Below the pieces are notes generated by a model that worked only from the letters and a program-made list of their open reading frames with translations, was not told where the DNA came from and ran no database searches. Below, piece by piece: positions 47,765 to 56,969 of a stretch of DNA of 64,000 nucleotides. Numbering within the stretch: position 1 is the first letter of the stretch; each line of letters opens with the position of its first letter. The stretch is from assembly GCA_004557185.1 (NCBI GenBank), contig SFEP01000002.1:9115-73114 (forward strand), in the 5' to 3' direction. Source of the stretch: Bacteroidales bacterium. Lineage in GTDB: Bacteria > Bacteroidota > Bacteroidia > Bacteroidales > Bacteroidaceae. The translations under genes were made by a program, and so were the position numbers.

Positions 47765-47806
47765 ATCCCCCGCGCCACCAGCCGTCACGCCGTTGGCGCG
47801 GGGGAT
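47765..47806 (+). terminator. Hairpin after the beta-galactosidase gene
   Basis: ATCCCCCGCGCCA (47765-47777) pairs perfectly with TGGCGCGGGGGAT (47794-47806). The T-tract is poor (TGCCTTTC). Confidence 0.65.
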
Positions 47807-47873
47807 TGCCTTTCTCACCCCCAGCGTGGTGCTGCGCGCCATGCCTATCTCACTCCCCATCTTTCTTCACTCC

Positions 47874-48335
47874 ATGACACGCATTCTCTTTGTATGCCTT
47901 GGCAACATCTGCCGCTCGTGCACAGCTGAGGAGGTGTTCCGCACGCTGGCCTCACAGGCGGGGCGCAGCGCAGCGTTCGAGGCCGACTCCGCTGGCATCA
48001 TCGACTACCACGAGGGCGAGTTGCCCGATGCACGCATGCGCCGCCATGCCCTGCAACACGGCTACCGCCTCACCCACCGCTCGCGCCCCGTGCGGCCTAC
48101 TGACTTCGAACATTTCGACCTCATCATCGGCATGGACGAACGCAACTGCAGCAAGTTGCGCCGCATGGCGCCCCACGCAGCCGCAGCGGCAAAGGTGCAG
48201 CCCATGGCCTCCTACCTCACGCAGCACGCTGGGCACAGCGAGATACCCGACCCCTACTATGGCGGCGACGAGGGTTTCGAACGGGTCATCGCCCTGCTCG
48301 AAGACGCCTGTGCGGGGCTGCTTGCCAAGCTCTGA
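47874..48335 (+). CDS. Low-molecular-weight protein-tyrosine phosphatase
   Basis: A 153-residue cytoplasmic phosphatase. The P-loop CLGNICRS (Cys8, Arg14) is near the N-terminus and the general-acid loop DPYYGGDEGF near the C-terminus. The residue after the P-loop is Cys where most family members have Pro (CRSCTAEE versus CRSPTAE). The start at 47874 gives the correct length; an upstream frame start at 47793 would overlap the terminator hairpin. The partner tyrosine kinase is not in the window. Confidence 0.92.
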   Translation: MTRILFVCLGNICRSCTAEEVFRTLASQAGRSAAFEADSAGIIDYHEGELPDARMRRHALQHGYRLTHRSRPVRPTDFEHFDLIIGMDERNCSKLRRMAPHAAAAAKVQPMASYLTQHAGHSEIPDPYYGGDEGFERVIALLEDACAGLLAKL

Positions 48336-48413
48336 ACTGCACCCCTGCGTCCCGCCAAGTGGGCCGCACAACAAGAGGGGCTGACTTTATGAAATAATTT
48401 TCTTACCTTTGCC

Positions 48414-48421
48414 CCCGTTTG
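48414..48421 (+). promoter_or_regulatory. -7 promoter element of the DUF5606 gene
   Basis: TACCTTTG, perfect match, 86 bases before the ATG at 48508. Confidence 0.6.
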
Positions 48422-48507
48422 GCAAATGGCAGCCGCCGCTTTACCCGTGCAGCCAGCCTTTGCCCTACCCTCTCATTCACATCTCTGACACATTTTACCT
48501 CATCACA

Positions 48508-48903
48508 ATGCAAGACACCATCCTCGCCATTTCCGGCAAACCCGGACTTTACCGTCTCGTCGCCCAGGGACGCGGCATGCTCATCATCGAAACCATCGAC
48601 GCCTCGCACAAACGCCTCACTGCCGGCATGCGCGACCGCGTCACCTCGCTCAACGACGTGTCGATGTACACCGAAACGGAGGACAAGCCGTTGATGGACA
48701 TTTTCCAGGCCATTGCCGACAAGTACGAGGCCAAAGCCACCGACGTGGACTACAAAACCGCCACGGCGGCCCAGTTGGCCGACTTCATGGCCGGCGTGGT
48801 GCCCGACTACGACCGCGACCGTGTGCACGACTCCGACATTCGCAAACTCATTCAGTGGTACAACCTGCTGGTGGCGGGCGGCTACACCAAGTTCACCGAC
48901 TAA
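48508..48903 (+). CDS. DUF5606-family protein
   Basis: A 131-residue cytoplasmic protein. ILAISGKPGLYRLVAQGRGMLIIETID at the N-terminus is the conserved opening of DUF5606, a widespread Bacteroidetes family with no known function. The C-terminal helices (DVHDSDIRKLIQWYNLLVAGGYTKF type) are also conserved. The start at 48508 (MQDTILAISG) is supported by the promoter at 48414. An upstream in-frame start would lie inside that promoter. Confidence 0.9.
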   Translation: MQDTILAISGKPGLYRLVAQGRGMLIIETIDASHKRLTAGMRDRVTSLNDVSMYTETEDKPLMDIFQAIADKYEAKATDVDYKTATAAQLADFMAGVVPDYDRDRVHDSDIRKLIQWYNLLVAGGYTKFTD

Positions 48904-49143
48904 GGCGAGCACCACGCGCCGCAGGTTCGTGGTAAAGGGACATACTTTCCATTAGGACAGGCAGGCTGCTGGATGTTTTGAAAAGATGTTTTGTGAGTAT
49001 AGGAAGAAGCATAGCAGGATATGCCACTGACGAAACATGCAAAAGGTCGCTCCCCCAAACAGCAGGTAGCCAGCATAAAGGAATAGCCCCATAGGATATT
49101 CTATAAAGCCTGATTGATACACGCCCCGAAAACATCATCAAGC

Positions 49144-49527
49144 ATGCAGGACAAGTTCTGTCATTTCCTCACTTTCGTAGGTTTGCTGGCCGTCATCGGT
49201 TTCAGCAGTTGGTCGCTGCTGCCCGAGCGCAGCCACTACACCCCTGCCCCCGAGCCCAAGCCAACTGACGAGGCGGTGCTCTGCGACACACTGCCTGAGC
49301 TACCCGCCGTGCCCGACGAGCCGCTACCCGCCACCGCCGAGCCCGACTCCATGGGCACCGACTCCCTGTCCAACCTCATGGAAATGGCCGACACCACCGC
49401 AGCACCCCAGTCGCAGCACCCGCAGCATACTGACAGCACGCACCACCACGAGCCGCGCGCCACACACCAGTCACCCACTACCGACCACAGTGCGCCCGCC
49501 GACGAGGCCGCTGCCTCTGCGCAGTGA
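49144..49527 (+). CDS. Small single-pass envelope protein, function unknown
   Basis: A 127-residue predicted protein starting at 49144 (MQDKFCHFLTFVGLLAVIGFSSWSLLPER). One N-terminal hydrophobic segment is followed by a low-complexity tail rich in Pro, Glu, Asp, Thr, Ser and His with no recognisable domain. An in-frame ATG at 49114 would add ten residues. Codon use in the tail resembles neighbouring genes, and a perfect 17-bp hairpin follows (49554-49596). These points support a real gene, but the family is not recognised. Confidence 0.55.
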   Translation: MQDKFCHFLTFVGLLAVIGFSSWSLLPERSHYTPAPEPKPTDEAVLCDTLPELPAVPDEPLPATAEPDSMGTDSLSNLMEMADTTAAPQSQHPQHTDSTHHHEPRATHQSPTTDHSAPADEAAASAQ

Positions 49528-49553
49528 AACGCGCCAATCACTCACCCCACCGC

Positions 49554-49596
49554 CCGACGGGCTGTAGGCACACACTCACTGCCTACAGCCCGTCGG
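49554..49596 (+). terminator. Strong hairpin after the small envelope protein gene
   Basis: Perfect 17-bp arms CCGACGGGCTGTAGGCA (49554-49570) and its complement (49580-49596) with a 9-base loop. No T-tract follows. Confidence 0.65.
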
Positions 49597-49834
49597 CTCG
49601 TCATGGCGTGTGCCCCACGGCAGCCGTTCGGCCTCAGGCTGCAGGGAGCAGCAAGCAGGTCCACCAACGGTAGCCACGCGACGCAGCAAACGAAGAAGGC
49701 TTTTTCGTGCAATTTCAAAAAGACACGGTGAAGAAAAATAAAAATAATTGCTACATTTGCCCCATACTATCTAACCTGAAGCGGCACGCTACCCCGCAGG
49801 GCACGCACCGCCCGCAACCTTAAACCACAATATC
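49597..49834. other. Intergenic region upstream of the NahK-like gene
   Basis: No gene. It holds the -7 element at 49752-49759 (TACATTTG) preceded by an A-rich stretch, and nothing else recognisable. Confidence 0.5.
49752..49759 (+). promoter_or_regulatory. -7 promoter element of the NahK-like gene
   Basis: TACATTTG, perfect match, 75 bases before the ATG at 49835, preceded by AT-rich sequence. Confidence 0.55.
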
Positions 49835-50923
49835 ATGGAACAAAACCAATTGCATCACATCGCCCAACAGTTCAAAATCAAGGGCAACGTAGTAGAAGTG
49901 AAACCGCTCGGCAACGGCCTCATCAACACCACTTACAAGGTAGTGACCGACGGTGACAACCCCGACTATGTGCTGCAACACATCAACAACGCCATCTTCC
50001 CCGACGTGGACATGCTGATGAACAACATCGTGGCCGTCACCAACCATATCCGTAGCAAAAAGGAAACTGCCGGCGTGCCCGACATCGGTCGCCGCGTACT
50101 GGAGTTTGTGCCCTGCACCGATGGCAAGTACTACTACCTGCACGAAGATAAATACTGGCGCGTCATGGTGTTCATCCCCGACACCGTGTCGAAGAGTGGC
50201 GTAAGCCCCGAAAGCTCCTACATTGTGGGTGAAACCTTTGGCGACTTCCAAGCCATGCTGGCCGACATTCCCGACACGCTGGGCGAGAGCATCAAGGACT
50301 TCCACAACATCGAGTTCCGCTTGCAGCAGTTCCACGAGGCTGTGGCAGCCGACAAGTGCGGCCGCGCCAAGGACGTGCAGGACATCATCGACGAAATTGA
50401 AAAGCGCGCCGACGACATGTGCCGCAGCGAAAAGCTCTACCGCGAAGGCAAACTGCCCAAGCGCATCTGCCACTGCGACACCAAGGTCGACAACATCCTC
50501 TTCGACAAGGACGACAGCGTGCTCTGCGTCATCGACCTCGACACCGTGATGCCCTCGTTCGTCTTCTCCGACTACGGCGACTTCCTCCGCTCGGCCGCCA
50601 ACACACAGCCCGAGGACAGCCCCGAGTACGACAAGATTGAGTTCCGCATGGACATCTTCAAAGCCTTCACCGAGGGTTATCTGAAAACGGCACGTGCCTT
50701 CCTGCAGCCCATCGAAATCGAGAACCTGCCCTACGGCGCCACGCTCTTCCCCTACATGCAGCTCGTGCGCTTCTTCGCCGACTACCTCAACGGCGACACG
50801 TACTACAAAATCCAGTACCCCGAGCACAACCTCGTTCGTTCGCGCAACCAGCTCACACTGCTCAAGCGCGCCGAGGCTCACATCCCCGAGATGGTAGCCT
50901 TCATCAAGGAACAGTTGGCCTAA
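49835..50923 (+). CDS. NahK-like N-acetylhexosamine 1-kinase (aminoglycoside phosphotransferase fold)
   Basis: A 362-residue cytoplasmic kinase. The nucleotide loop LGNGLINTTYKV is at the N-terminus. The catalytic (Brenner-type) motif is HCDTKVDN (His213, Asp215), followed by the metal-binding IDLDT (Asp234, Asp236). Length and motif spacing match N-acetylhexosamine 1-kinases, which make GlcNAc-1-P or GalNAc-1-P for salvage. A choline or homoserine kinase-like role cannot be fully excluded. It fits the GH84, sulfatase and beta-galactosidase genes of the window, which would supply such sugars. A terminator follows at 51020-51058. Confidence 0.75.
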   Translation: MEQNQLHHIAQQFKIKGNVVEVKPLGNGLINTTYKVVTDGDNPDYVLQHINNAIFPDVDMLMNNIVAVTNHIRSKKETAGVPDIGRRVLEFVPCTDGKYYYLHEDKYWRVMVFIPDTVSKSGVSPESSYIVGETFGDFQAMLADIPDTLGESIKDFHNIEFRLQQFHEAVAADKCGRAKDVQDIIDEIEKRADDMCRSEKLYREGKLPKRICHCDTKVDNILFDKDDSVLCVIDLDTVMPSFVFSDYGDFLRSAANTQPEDSPEYDKIEFRMDIFKAFTEGYLKTARAFLQPIEIENLPYGATLFPYMQLVRFFADYLNGDTYYKIQYPEHNLVRSRNQLTLLKRAEAHIPEMVAFIKEQLA

Positions 50924-51019
50924 AGCCGAGCGCATCAGGTAACACGCTGCACTTCGCAGCCCCACCGCCTGCCAAGTCAAGCGTTTACCATCACTCCCCA
51001 AAGCCCAACCCCCTACACC

Positions 51020-51058
51020 ACGCCCCGTGCAGCACACACCAAGCGCAGCACGGGGCGT
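51020..51058 (+). terminator. Hairpin terminator after the NahK-like gene
   Basis: ACGCCCCGTGC (51020-51030) pairs perfectly with GCACGGGGCGT (51048-51058), followed by TTGCTATTT. Confidence 0.7.
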
Positions 51059-51420
51059 TTGCTATTTCATCCTGAGTGGGCCGTGGCGCGCCGCCGTTTC
51101 ACCCAAGCCCCTTCATGTGCACCGATGGCGAGTGGGGCGTTGCACACGGCCACGGGCAACGTTGCACACGGCCACGGACAACGTTGCACACGGCCACGGA
51201 CAACGTTGCACACGGCCGAGTGCAACCGTCCACACGGCTTCCCGTCATGAAAAGGACAGCGGCCAAAACAATTGTCGGCGGGATAGATACAGAGGGCGGC
51301 GCCAGCGAGGCTACTGCGCGGCAAGCCACAGAGCCGCCATCAGCCTCCGGGCAGCGGGCGGCAGAGCCGACTCGTACGGAAAACAAGCTACATTTACCCA
51401 CTAATAAGGAAAGCAGGCTC
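51059..51420. other. Intergenic region with the third 22-bp array
   Basis: No supported gene. An open frame continuous with the Ca2+ ATPase gene only translates the repeat array. Beyond the array (51145-51232) nothing is recognisable until the promoter at 51421. Confidence 0.65.
51145..51232. repeat. 22-bp repeat array, four units (family A, copy 3)
   Basis: Units start at 51145, 51167, 51189 and 51211, exactly 22 bp apart. The first three read CACGGCCACGG rather than CACGGCCGTGG, so their central palindrome is broken while the AACGTT junctions are kept. Confidence 0.9.
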
Positions 51421-51451
51421 TTGCTTGCTAAGTGGGCTTTGGCTAACTTTG
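51421..51451 (+). promoter_or_regulatory. Promoter of the Ca2+ ATPase gene
   Basis: TTG (51421-51423) is followed after 20 bp by TAACTTTG (51444-51451), 29 bases before the ATG at 51481. This confirms that start. Confidence 0.7.
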
Positions 51452-51480
51452 CAACCTGTAATTCATTCCTTTTTTATATA

Positions 51481-54363
51481 ATGGACACAAACCAGCCCAT
51501 GCAAACCCCAGCCACCGACCCTACACGCGGACTCACGGCGGCCGAGGTGGCAAACAGCCGTGCCACACACGGCAGCAACGTGCTCACACCACCCGCCAAG
51601 GAGCCGCTGTGGCGCAAGTTTCTTGAGAAATTTACCGACCCCCTCATTGTCATCCTGCTCATCGCCGGCTTACTCTCCATCGGCATTGCCGTGTACGAGA
51701 AGTTCGGTCTGCACGAGGGCAACGAAGTTTTCTTCGAGCCCGTAGGCATCTTCGTGGCCATATTCCTCGCCACAGGTCTTTCCTTCTATTTTGAAATGAA
51801 AGCCGAAGAGGAATTTGCCCTGCTCAACCAAGTGAACGACGACGAGCCTGTGCAAGTCATGCGCGACGGCCACGCCACGCAGATAGCACGGCGCGACGTG
51901 GTGGTGGGCGACATCGTGTTCCTCGGCACAGGCAACGAGGTGCCGGCCGACGGCACGCTGCTGCAAGCCGTCAGTCTGGGCATCGACGAGAGCACGCTCA
52001 CAGGCGAGCCCATCTGTCATAAGAGCACCGACGAAAAGGACTTCGACCCCGATGCCACATTCCCCACCAACTACGCCCTGCGCGGCACCAAGGTGATGGA
52101 AGGCCATGGCGTGATGTGCGTTTGCGCTGTGGGCGATGCCACGGAGAACGGCCGCGTGTTCACCGCCGCACAGATTGACGACACGGTGAAGACGCCGCTC
52201 AACGAGCAGTTGGAGAAACTGGCGCGGGTCATTTCGGCCTTCAGTTACGGCGTGGCCGCCCTTATCATCATCGGGCGGCTGGCGGGCTGGTTCGACTGGC
52301 AACTGGCCGGCTGGCTGCCTGCTTTGCCCACGGCCTGCTTCTTCGCCTTGGTCATCAAGCAGTTTCCGCGCTGGTCGCGTAGCCGCTGCGTGGCAGCCAT
52401 GGCAGCCTTTGCGCTGGTATTCCTGGCCACGCTGCTGGGCGTGCACCAACTCACAGGCGGCCACGACCTCAACGCCATGCTGGCACACACGCTGCAAACG
52501 CTCATGATTGCCGTCACGCTCATCGTGGTGTCGGTGCCCGAGGGCCTGCCCATGGCCGTCACGCTGGCGTTGGCACTGAGCATGCGGCGTATGCTCAAAA
52601 CAAACAACCTGGTGCGCAAAATGCACGCCTGCGAAACCATGGGTGCTACCACCGTGATTTGTACCGATAAAACGGGTACACTCACGCAGAACCAGATGTC
52701 GGTGCACGAAACCTTCCTCACGCCGCCCGCAGCCTGCGACGCTGTGCCCGGCATGCAGGGCGACGCCGTCATTGCTGAGGGCATCGCCGTCAATTCCACC
52801 GCCACGCTCGACCTCACACAGGCACGGCCTTCGGTGCTGGGCAACCCCACCGAGGGGGCACTGCTGCTGTGGATGCACGGCCAGGGGCTCGACTTCGAGA
52901 GCCTGCGTGCCCAGGCCACGAAACTGGAGGAACTGCCCTTCAGCACCGAGCGCAAATACATGGCCACCGTGGTGCAGAGCACGGCCTGCCCTGGCCAACG
53001 CGTGCTCTATGTGAAAGGAGCGCCTGAAATCGTCTACGGCCTGTGCAGCGGCAGCACCGACGCCGCCCTCACGCAGGACGCACTGAACAGCCGCCTGCTG
53101 GCCTGCCAGGCCAAAGCCATGCGCACACTGGGCTTTGCCTTCCAAATTCTCAAACCCGGCGACGCCACCATCAGCGAGGGCCGCGTGGTGGCCGAGAGGC
53201 TGCAGTTCATTGGCTTCGCAGCCATTGCCGACCCCGTGCGTACCGAGGTGCCCGCAGCCATCAAGCAGTGCATCAGCGCCGGCATACGCATCAAGATTGT
53301 GACGGGCGACACGCCGGGCACGGCCAAGGAGATTGGTCGCCAAATCGGTTTATGGAACGACTGCGACACCGACGACCACATCACCACAGGACCCGAATTT
53401 GCCGCCTTGAGCGACGAAGAACTGGAACGCCGCATTCTCGACATCAAAATCATTGCCCGTGCCCGTCCGCTCGACAAGAAACGCCTGGTGGAAACGCTGC
53501 AGCGCCTCGGGCAAGTGGTGGCCGTCACGGGCGACGGCACCAACGACGCACCTGCCCTGAAAGCAGCCCACGTGGGCCTCTCGATGGGCGACGGCACCAG
53601 CGTGGCGAAGGAAGCCAGCGACATCACCATTGTCGACAACTCGTTCTCGTCCATTGAGCGCGCCGTGATGTGGGGCCGTTCCCTCTACCGCAACATACAA
53701 CGCTTCATCCTGTTCCAGATGACGGTAAACGTGGTGGCCTGCCTCATCGTGCTCTTCGGTGCATTCTTCGGCACGCAGTCGCCGCTCACGGTGACACAGA
53801 TGCTGTGGGTGAACCTCATCATGGACACCTTTGCGGCCATGGCATTGGCATCGCTGCCGCCCTCGCAGCGGGTGATGCTCGACGCTCCGCGGCCACGCAC
53901 CGCCTTCATCATCAGCCGTCCCATGCGGTGGACCATTGTGGGCATGGGCCTCTTCTTCACCGCCCTGCTGCTGGCGTTGCTCATCGTGTTCGAGCGCTAC
54001 GACATCACCTCCCTCACCTGCCTGTTCCACCTCAACACCTGCTGCACAGCGCAGCCCGGCCTCACGCCTTACGAGCTGAGCCTCTTCTTCACGCTCTTCG
54101 TGATGCTGCAGTTCTGGAACCTCTTCAACTCGCGCGCTTTCGGCACGGGCCGTTCGGCATTCCACTTCAAGGACTGCGGCGGTTTCGTGGGCATTGCCAC
54201 GCTCGTGGTGGTGGGTCAGGTGCTCATCGTCACCTTTGGCGGCCGCATGTTCAGTGTCACGCCGCTGAGCCTCACCGACTGGTGCATTGCCATCAGCGGC
54301 ACGAGTCTCGTGCTGTGGGTGTTCGAGGCTTTCCACTTCATGCATCGCCTGCTGCACCGCTAA
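51481..54363 (+). CDS. Calcium-translocating P-type ATPase (PMCA type)
   Basis: A 960-residue P2-type cation pump. In order: N-terminal cation domain (RGLTAAEVANSRATHGSN), two transmembrane helices and the actuator TGE motif (STLTGEP). The ion-site helix VPEGLPMAVTLALA follows, then the phosphorylation motif DKTGT (Asp396), nucleotide-binding MVKGAPE-like VKGAPE, and hinge TGDGTNDAPALK. The C-terminal transmembrane bundle closes it. The segment between M3 and M4 carries an extra ~60 residues including LVIKQFPRWSRSRC, as seen in Bacteroidetes PMCA-type pumps. It exports Ca2+ across the inner membrane. The start at 51481 follows the promoter closely; the open frame upstream crosses the repeat array. 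Confidence 0.94.
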   Translation: MDTNQPMQTPATDPTRGLTAAEVANSRATHGSNVLTPPAKEPLWRKFLEKFTDPLIVILLIAGLLSIGIAVYEKFGLHEGNEVFFEPVGIFVAIFLATGLSFYFEMKAEEEFALLNQVNDDEPVQVMRDGHATQIARRDVVVGDIVFLGTGNEVPADGTLLQAVSLGIDESTLTGEPICHKSTDEKDFDPDATFPTNYALRGTKVMEGHGVMCVCAVGDATENGRVFTAAQIDDTVKTPLNEQLEKLARVISAFSYGVAALIIIGRLAGWFDWQLAGWLPALPTACFFALVIKQFPRWSRSRCVAAMAAFALVFLATLLGVHQLTGGHDLNAMLAHTLQTLMIAVTLIVVSVPEGLPMAVTLALALSMRRMLKTNNLVRKMHACETMGATTVICTDKTGTLTQNQMSVHETFLTPPAACDAVPGMQGDAVIAEGIAVNSTATLDLTQARPSVLGNPTEGALLLWMHGQGLDFESLRAQATKLEELPFSTERKYMATVVQSTACPGQRVLYVKGAPEIVYGLCSGSTDAALTQDALNSRLLACQAKAMRTLGFAFQILKPGDATISEGRVVAERLQFIGFAAIADPVRTEVPAAIKQCISAGIRIKIVTGDTPGTAKEIGRQIGLWNDCDTDDHITTGPEFAALSDEELERRILDIKIIARARPLDKKRLVETLQRLGQVVAVTGDGTNDAPALKAAHVGLSMGDGTSVAKEASDITIVDNSFSSIERAVMWGRSLYRNIQRFILFQMTVNVVACLIVLFGAFFGTQSPLTVTQMLWVNLIMDTFAAMALASLPPSQRVMLDAPRPRTAFIISRPMRWTIVGMGLFFTALLLALLIVFERYDITSLTCLFHLNTCCTAQPGLTPYELSLFFTLFVMLQFWNLFNSRAFGTGRSAFHFKDCGGFVGIATLVVVGQVLIVTFGGRMFSVTPLSLTDWCIAISGTSLVLWVFEAFHFMHRLLHR

Positions 54364-54403
54364 GTGCGGCGCTGCATCGCCCCACCCTTTTCCCCCAAGA
54401 ACC

Positions 54404-54442
54404 AACGCGGGAGGCTGCCCTTTGCTGGCAACCTCCCGCGTT
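54404..54442. terminator. Hairpin between convergent Ca2+ ATPase and cstA genes
   Basis: AACGCGGGAGG (54404-54414) pairs perfectly with CCTCCCGCGTT (54432-54442). An inner GCC/GGC step extends the stem, and CCTTTGG follows. Confidence 0.65.
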
Positions 54443-54473
54443 CCTTTGGCGAAGATGTGTCAAAAGCGCTGCA

Positions 54474-55928
54474 CTACCGGCCGCGACTACATTTCCATAG
54501 AAAAACCATTCCCACTACCACCATGACGGCTGCACCCAATGCCACGCCCACACCGTAGGGCAACCCGAGCATTTGCTGACTGACAAAGAAGAACGTGGTA
54601 CACACGAAGGTCATGAACAGGGCAGGCACGAACGTGAGCCAATAGGGCTTGTGCTGACGGTGCAGGTAGACGGTCGCCATCCAGAGCACGAAGACGGCCA
54701 GCGTCTGGTTGCCCCACCCAAAGTAGCGCCACACCACCTGGAAGCCGTCGGGTCTGTCGATTTGCCACAGCGTGAGCACAGCAGCACACACAAAGAGCGG
54801 CAGGCTGATGCTCAAGCGTGCCACCACCTTGCGCTGCGACACGTGCAGAAAGTCGGCCACAATGAGGCGGGCGCTCCGAAAGGCCGTGTCGCCGCTTGTG
54901 ATGGGCGCCGCCACCACGCCCAGCATGGCCAGCACGCCGCCCGCAAGGCCCAGCCATTCGCGGCACACAAGGTTCACCACGGCAGGACCGTCGGTGTGCA
55001 TGCCCGTCGCCGCGGCACCGGCCATCGCCTCGTAGCCCGGCGTGGGGGCGTTGTAGAAAAAGTACATGGCCACAGTGGCCCAAATGAGGGCTACGATGCC
55101 CTCGGTCACCATGGCGCCGTAGAACACGGGCCGCCCCAGCCGTTCGTTGCCCAGGCAGCGCGCCATCATGGGGCTCTGCGTGGCATGGAAACCGCTGATG
55201 GCGCCACAAGCAATCGTGATGAAGAGGGCAGGAAAAATGTGGCCGCCGCCCGTGGCTTCCTCGCCCGCAGCAGGCACTTGCAGGCCGTGCCACAACTCGG
55301 GCAGCGACGGCCACATGCACAGCAGGCACAAGGCCAGCGCCACGGCCATAAAGAGCAGGGCGAAGGCAAAGAGCGGATACACCTTGCCTATGATCTTGTC
55401 GATGGGCGTCATGGTGGCCACCACGTAATAGAGGAAGATAACTACAACCCACAGCGTAACGTTGCCCCACATGTGCCCCAGAATGGTCGCGGGGCTATAC
55501 ACAAAGACCACGCCCACCATGACGAGCAGGAACACCGAGAACACCAGCAGCAGGGCACGGGTGCGGCGCCCCAGGTAAATGCCCACCAATTCGGGCACAC
55601 CAGCGCCGTCGTGCCGCAACGAAATCATGGCACAGAGGTAGTCGTGCACGGCACCGGCAAAGAGGCAGCCAAGCACAATCCACAGGTAAGCCGACACGCC
55701 AAACTTGGCGCCCATGATGGCGCCGAAAATGGGTCCCGTGCCAGCAATGTTGAGAAACTGTATCATGAAAATCTTCCACGTGGGCATGGCGATGTAGTCC
55801 ACACCGTCGGGGTGGGCCTTGGCCGGCGTGAGGCGCGACGCATCGGGACCGAACACGCGTTCCACAAAGCGGCCGTAAACAAAATAGCCCGCCACGAGGG
55901 CTACAAGCGAAAGTAAGAAGGTAATCAT
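54474..55928 (-). CDS. cstA: Carbon starvation protein A family transporter
   Basis: A 484-residue inner-membrane protein with about 12-14 transmembrane segments. It matches the shorter Bacteroidetes CstA form. Conserved blocks include the signature AGTGPIFGAIMGAKFG near residue 50, SGFHATQSPMMARCL and SGDTAFRSARL. CstA proteins import peptides or pyruvate when preferred carbon is low. The start at 55928 (MITFLLSLVA) is chosen. ATG at 55961 would add 11 residues (MKLRFPFHIKP). The leader contains a hairpin (55966-56000) directly before the alternative start. Promoter at 56102-56109. Confidence 0.9.
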   Translation of the reverse strand: MITFLLSLVALVAGYFVYGRFVERVFGPDASRLTPAKAHPDGVDYIAMPTWKIFMIQFLNIAGTGPIFGAIMGAKFGVSAYLWIVLGCLFAGAVHDYLCAMISLRHDGAGVPELVGIYLGRRTRALLLVFSVFLLVMVGVVFVYSPATILGHMWGNVTLWVVVIFLYYVVATMTPIDKIIGKVYPLFAFALLFMAVALALCLLCMWPSLPELWHGLQVPAAGEEATGGGHIFPALFITIACGAISGFHATQSPMMARCLGNERLGRPVFYGAMVTEGIVALIWATVAMYFFYNAPTPGYEAMAGAAATGMHTDGPAVVNLVCREWLGLAGGVLAMLGVVAAPITSGDTAFRSARLIVADFLHVSQRKVVARLSISLPLFVCAAVLTLWQIDRPDGFQVVWRYFGWGNQTLAVFVLWMATVYLHRQHKPYWLTFVPALFMTFVCTTFFFVSQQMLGLPYGVGVALGAAVMVVVGMVFLWKCSRGR

Positions 55929-55965
55929 AGGCTTGATGTGAAAAGGAAACCGCAATTTCATGAAC

Positions 55966-56000
55966 CCCAAGCCTCAGCGCATTGGCACACTTGGCTTGGG
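55966..56000 (-). promoter_or_regulatory. Leader hairpin of cstA
   Basis: CCCAAGCC (55966-55973) pairs perfectly with GGCTTGGG (55993-56000). In the transcript the hairpin sits immediately upstream of the ATG at 55961. It could affect ribosome access, but no known riboswitch fold is recognised. Confidence 0.35.
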
Positions 56001-56101
56001 CAGAAAATCGCACGAAATAACACGAAAACGACGGTGCGCCAGAAAACCGTGCTGGCATGCTGGTGGCATCACCTGGCATGGCAGGGCGGCATTCTGGCGC
56101 A

Positions 56102-56109
56102 CAAAATTA
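56102..56109 (-). promoter_or_regulatory. -7 promoter element of cstA
   Basis: The minus strand reads TAATTTTG, a perfect match, between the ferritin stop (56134) and cstA. Confidence 0.5.
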
Positions 56110-56133
56110 CGGGGATGCGTCAGTTTACGCTAT

Positions 56134-56652
56134 TTATTTGCCAGCAAGGGGCGAAGGGGTGCTGTAAACGCGGGCTGCCAGCTCCTTGTCGAGGGCGTAG
56201 AGGCCGTAGCCGTTGTCGCCAATCATGCGCAACTGGTCGATGAGGGTCTGCGCGTTTTCCTCTTCCTCCACCTGCTCGTCGATGAACCACTTGAGCATGC
56301 TCTGCGTGGCGTAGTCGTTTTCAGAGAGGGTGAGCGCGAAAATGTCGTTGATGAGGCTCGTCACCTTCTGCTCGTGGGCCAAGGTGCTCTCAAATACGTC
56401 GAGGGCCGACTTCCACTCCGTAGGCACGGCATCGATGGGGGCCAGCGTCACTTTACCGCCGCGCTGCAGCACGTAGTTGAAGAAGATGCGGGCGTGGTCC
56501 TGCTCCTCGCGAAACTGTATTTCAAACCAGTTGGCCATTCCAGGCTTCCCTTCCTTGGCGCACCAGGCCGACATCGAAAGATAAAGGTATGCCGACCACA
56601 TTTCGGCATTGATTTGGGCATTGATAGCCGCTTCGATTTTTGAGTTAAGCAT
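56134..56652 (-). CDS. ftnA: Ferritin
   Basis: A 172-residue iron-storage protein that forms 24-subunit cages. The ferroxidase centre is visible in INAEMWSAYLYLSM (first Glu) and FREEQDHARIFFNYVLQRGGKV (the E-x-x-H pair). The third helix supplies FESTLAHEQKVT and the fourth FIDEQVEEE. The C-terminal extension (ARVYSTPSPLAGK) is short. Its promoter (56754-56761) faces away from the hemerythrin-domain regulator gene, so the two are divergent. This suggests a shared iron or oxidative-stress context. Confidence 0.96.
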   Translation of the reverse strand: MLNSKIEAAINAQINAEMWSAYLYLSMSAWCAKEGKPGMANWFEIQFREEQDHARIFFNYVLQRGGKVTLAPIDAVPTEWKSALDVFESTLAHEQKVTSLINDIFALTLSENDYATQSMLKWFIDEQVEEEENAQTLIDQLRMIGDNGYGLYALDKELAARVYSTPSPLAGK

Positions 56653-56753
56653 ATTGCATTATGTTTGTTTGATGAATTGGTTTCTCCATGACGGTGTATG
56701 GCCGTGCGCAGCGGGATGCGTGGCACAGCCTTTTGCCTGGCAAAGCATACATG

Positions 56754-56761
56754 CAAAAGTA
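56754..56761 (-). promoter_or_regulatory. -7 promoter element of the ferritin gene
   Basis: The minus strand reads TACTTTTG, a perfect match, ~100 bases before the ATG at 56652. Confidence 0.55.
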
Positions 56762-56969
56762 CTGCATCTTAGGGAAACGTGGTAGACTCTTCCTAAAAAA
56801 AATGTGTGTACTGGCGGGCTAAAGTGTGCCTGGCGGGGCTTCGTGAAGGCAAGGCAACGCGGCTGTTTGTCACAAGAAGGGGGAAAACACATGGCATGCC
56901 CTACCCTGCACAGGGCAGCGGTGCGCGGCCGCATTTTCCACCCTCCCCACTCAAAAATACCCTGTTTGC

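Noticed and set aside
48893..49141. Possible 82-codon minus-strand gene upstream of the small envelope protein
   Set aside because: No promoter, no recognisable family and unremarkable composition. Treated as non-coding.
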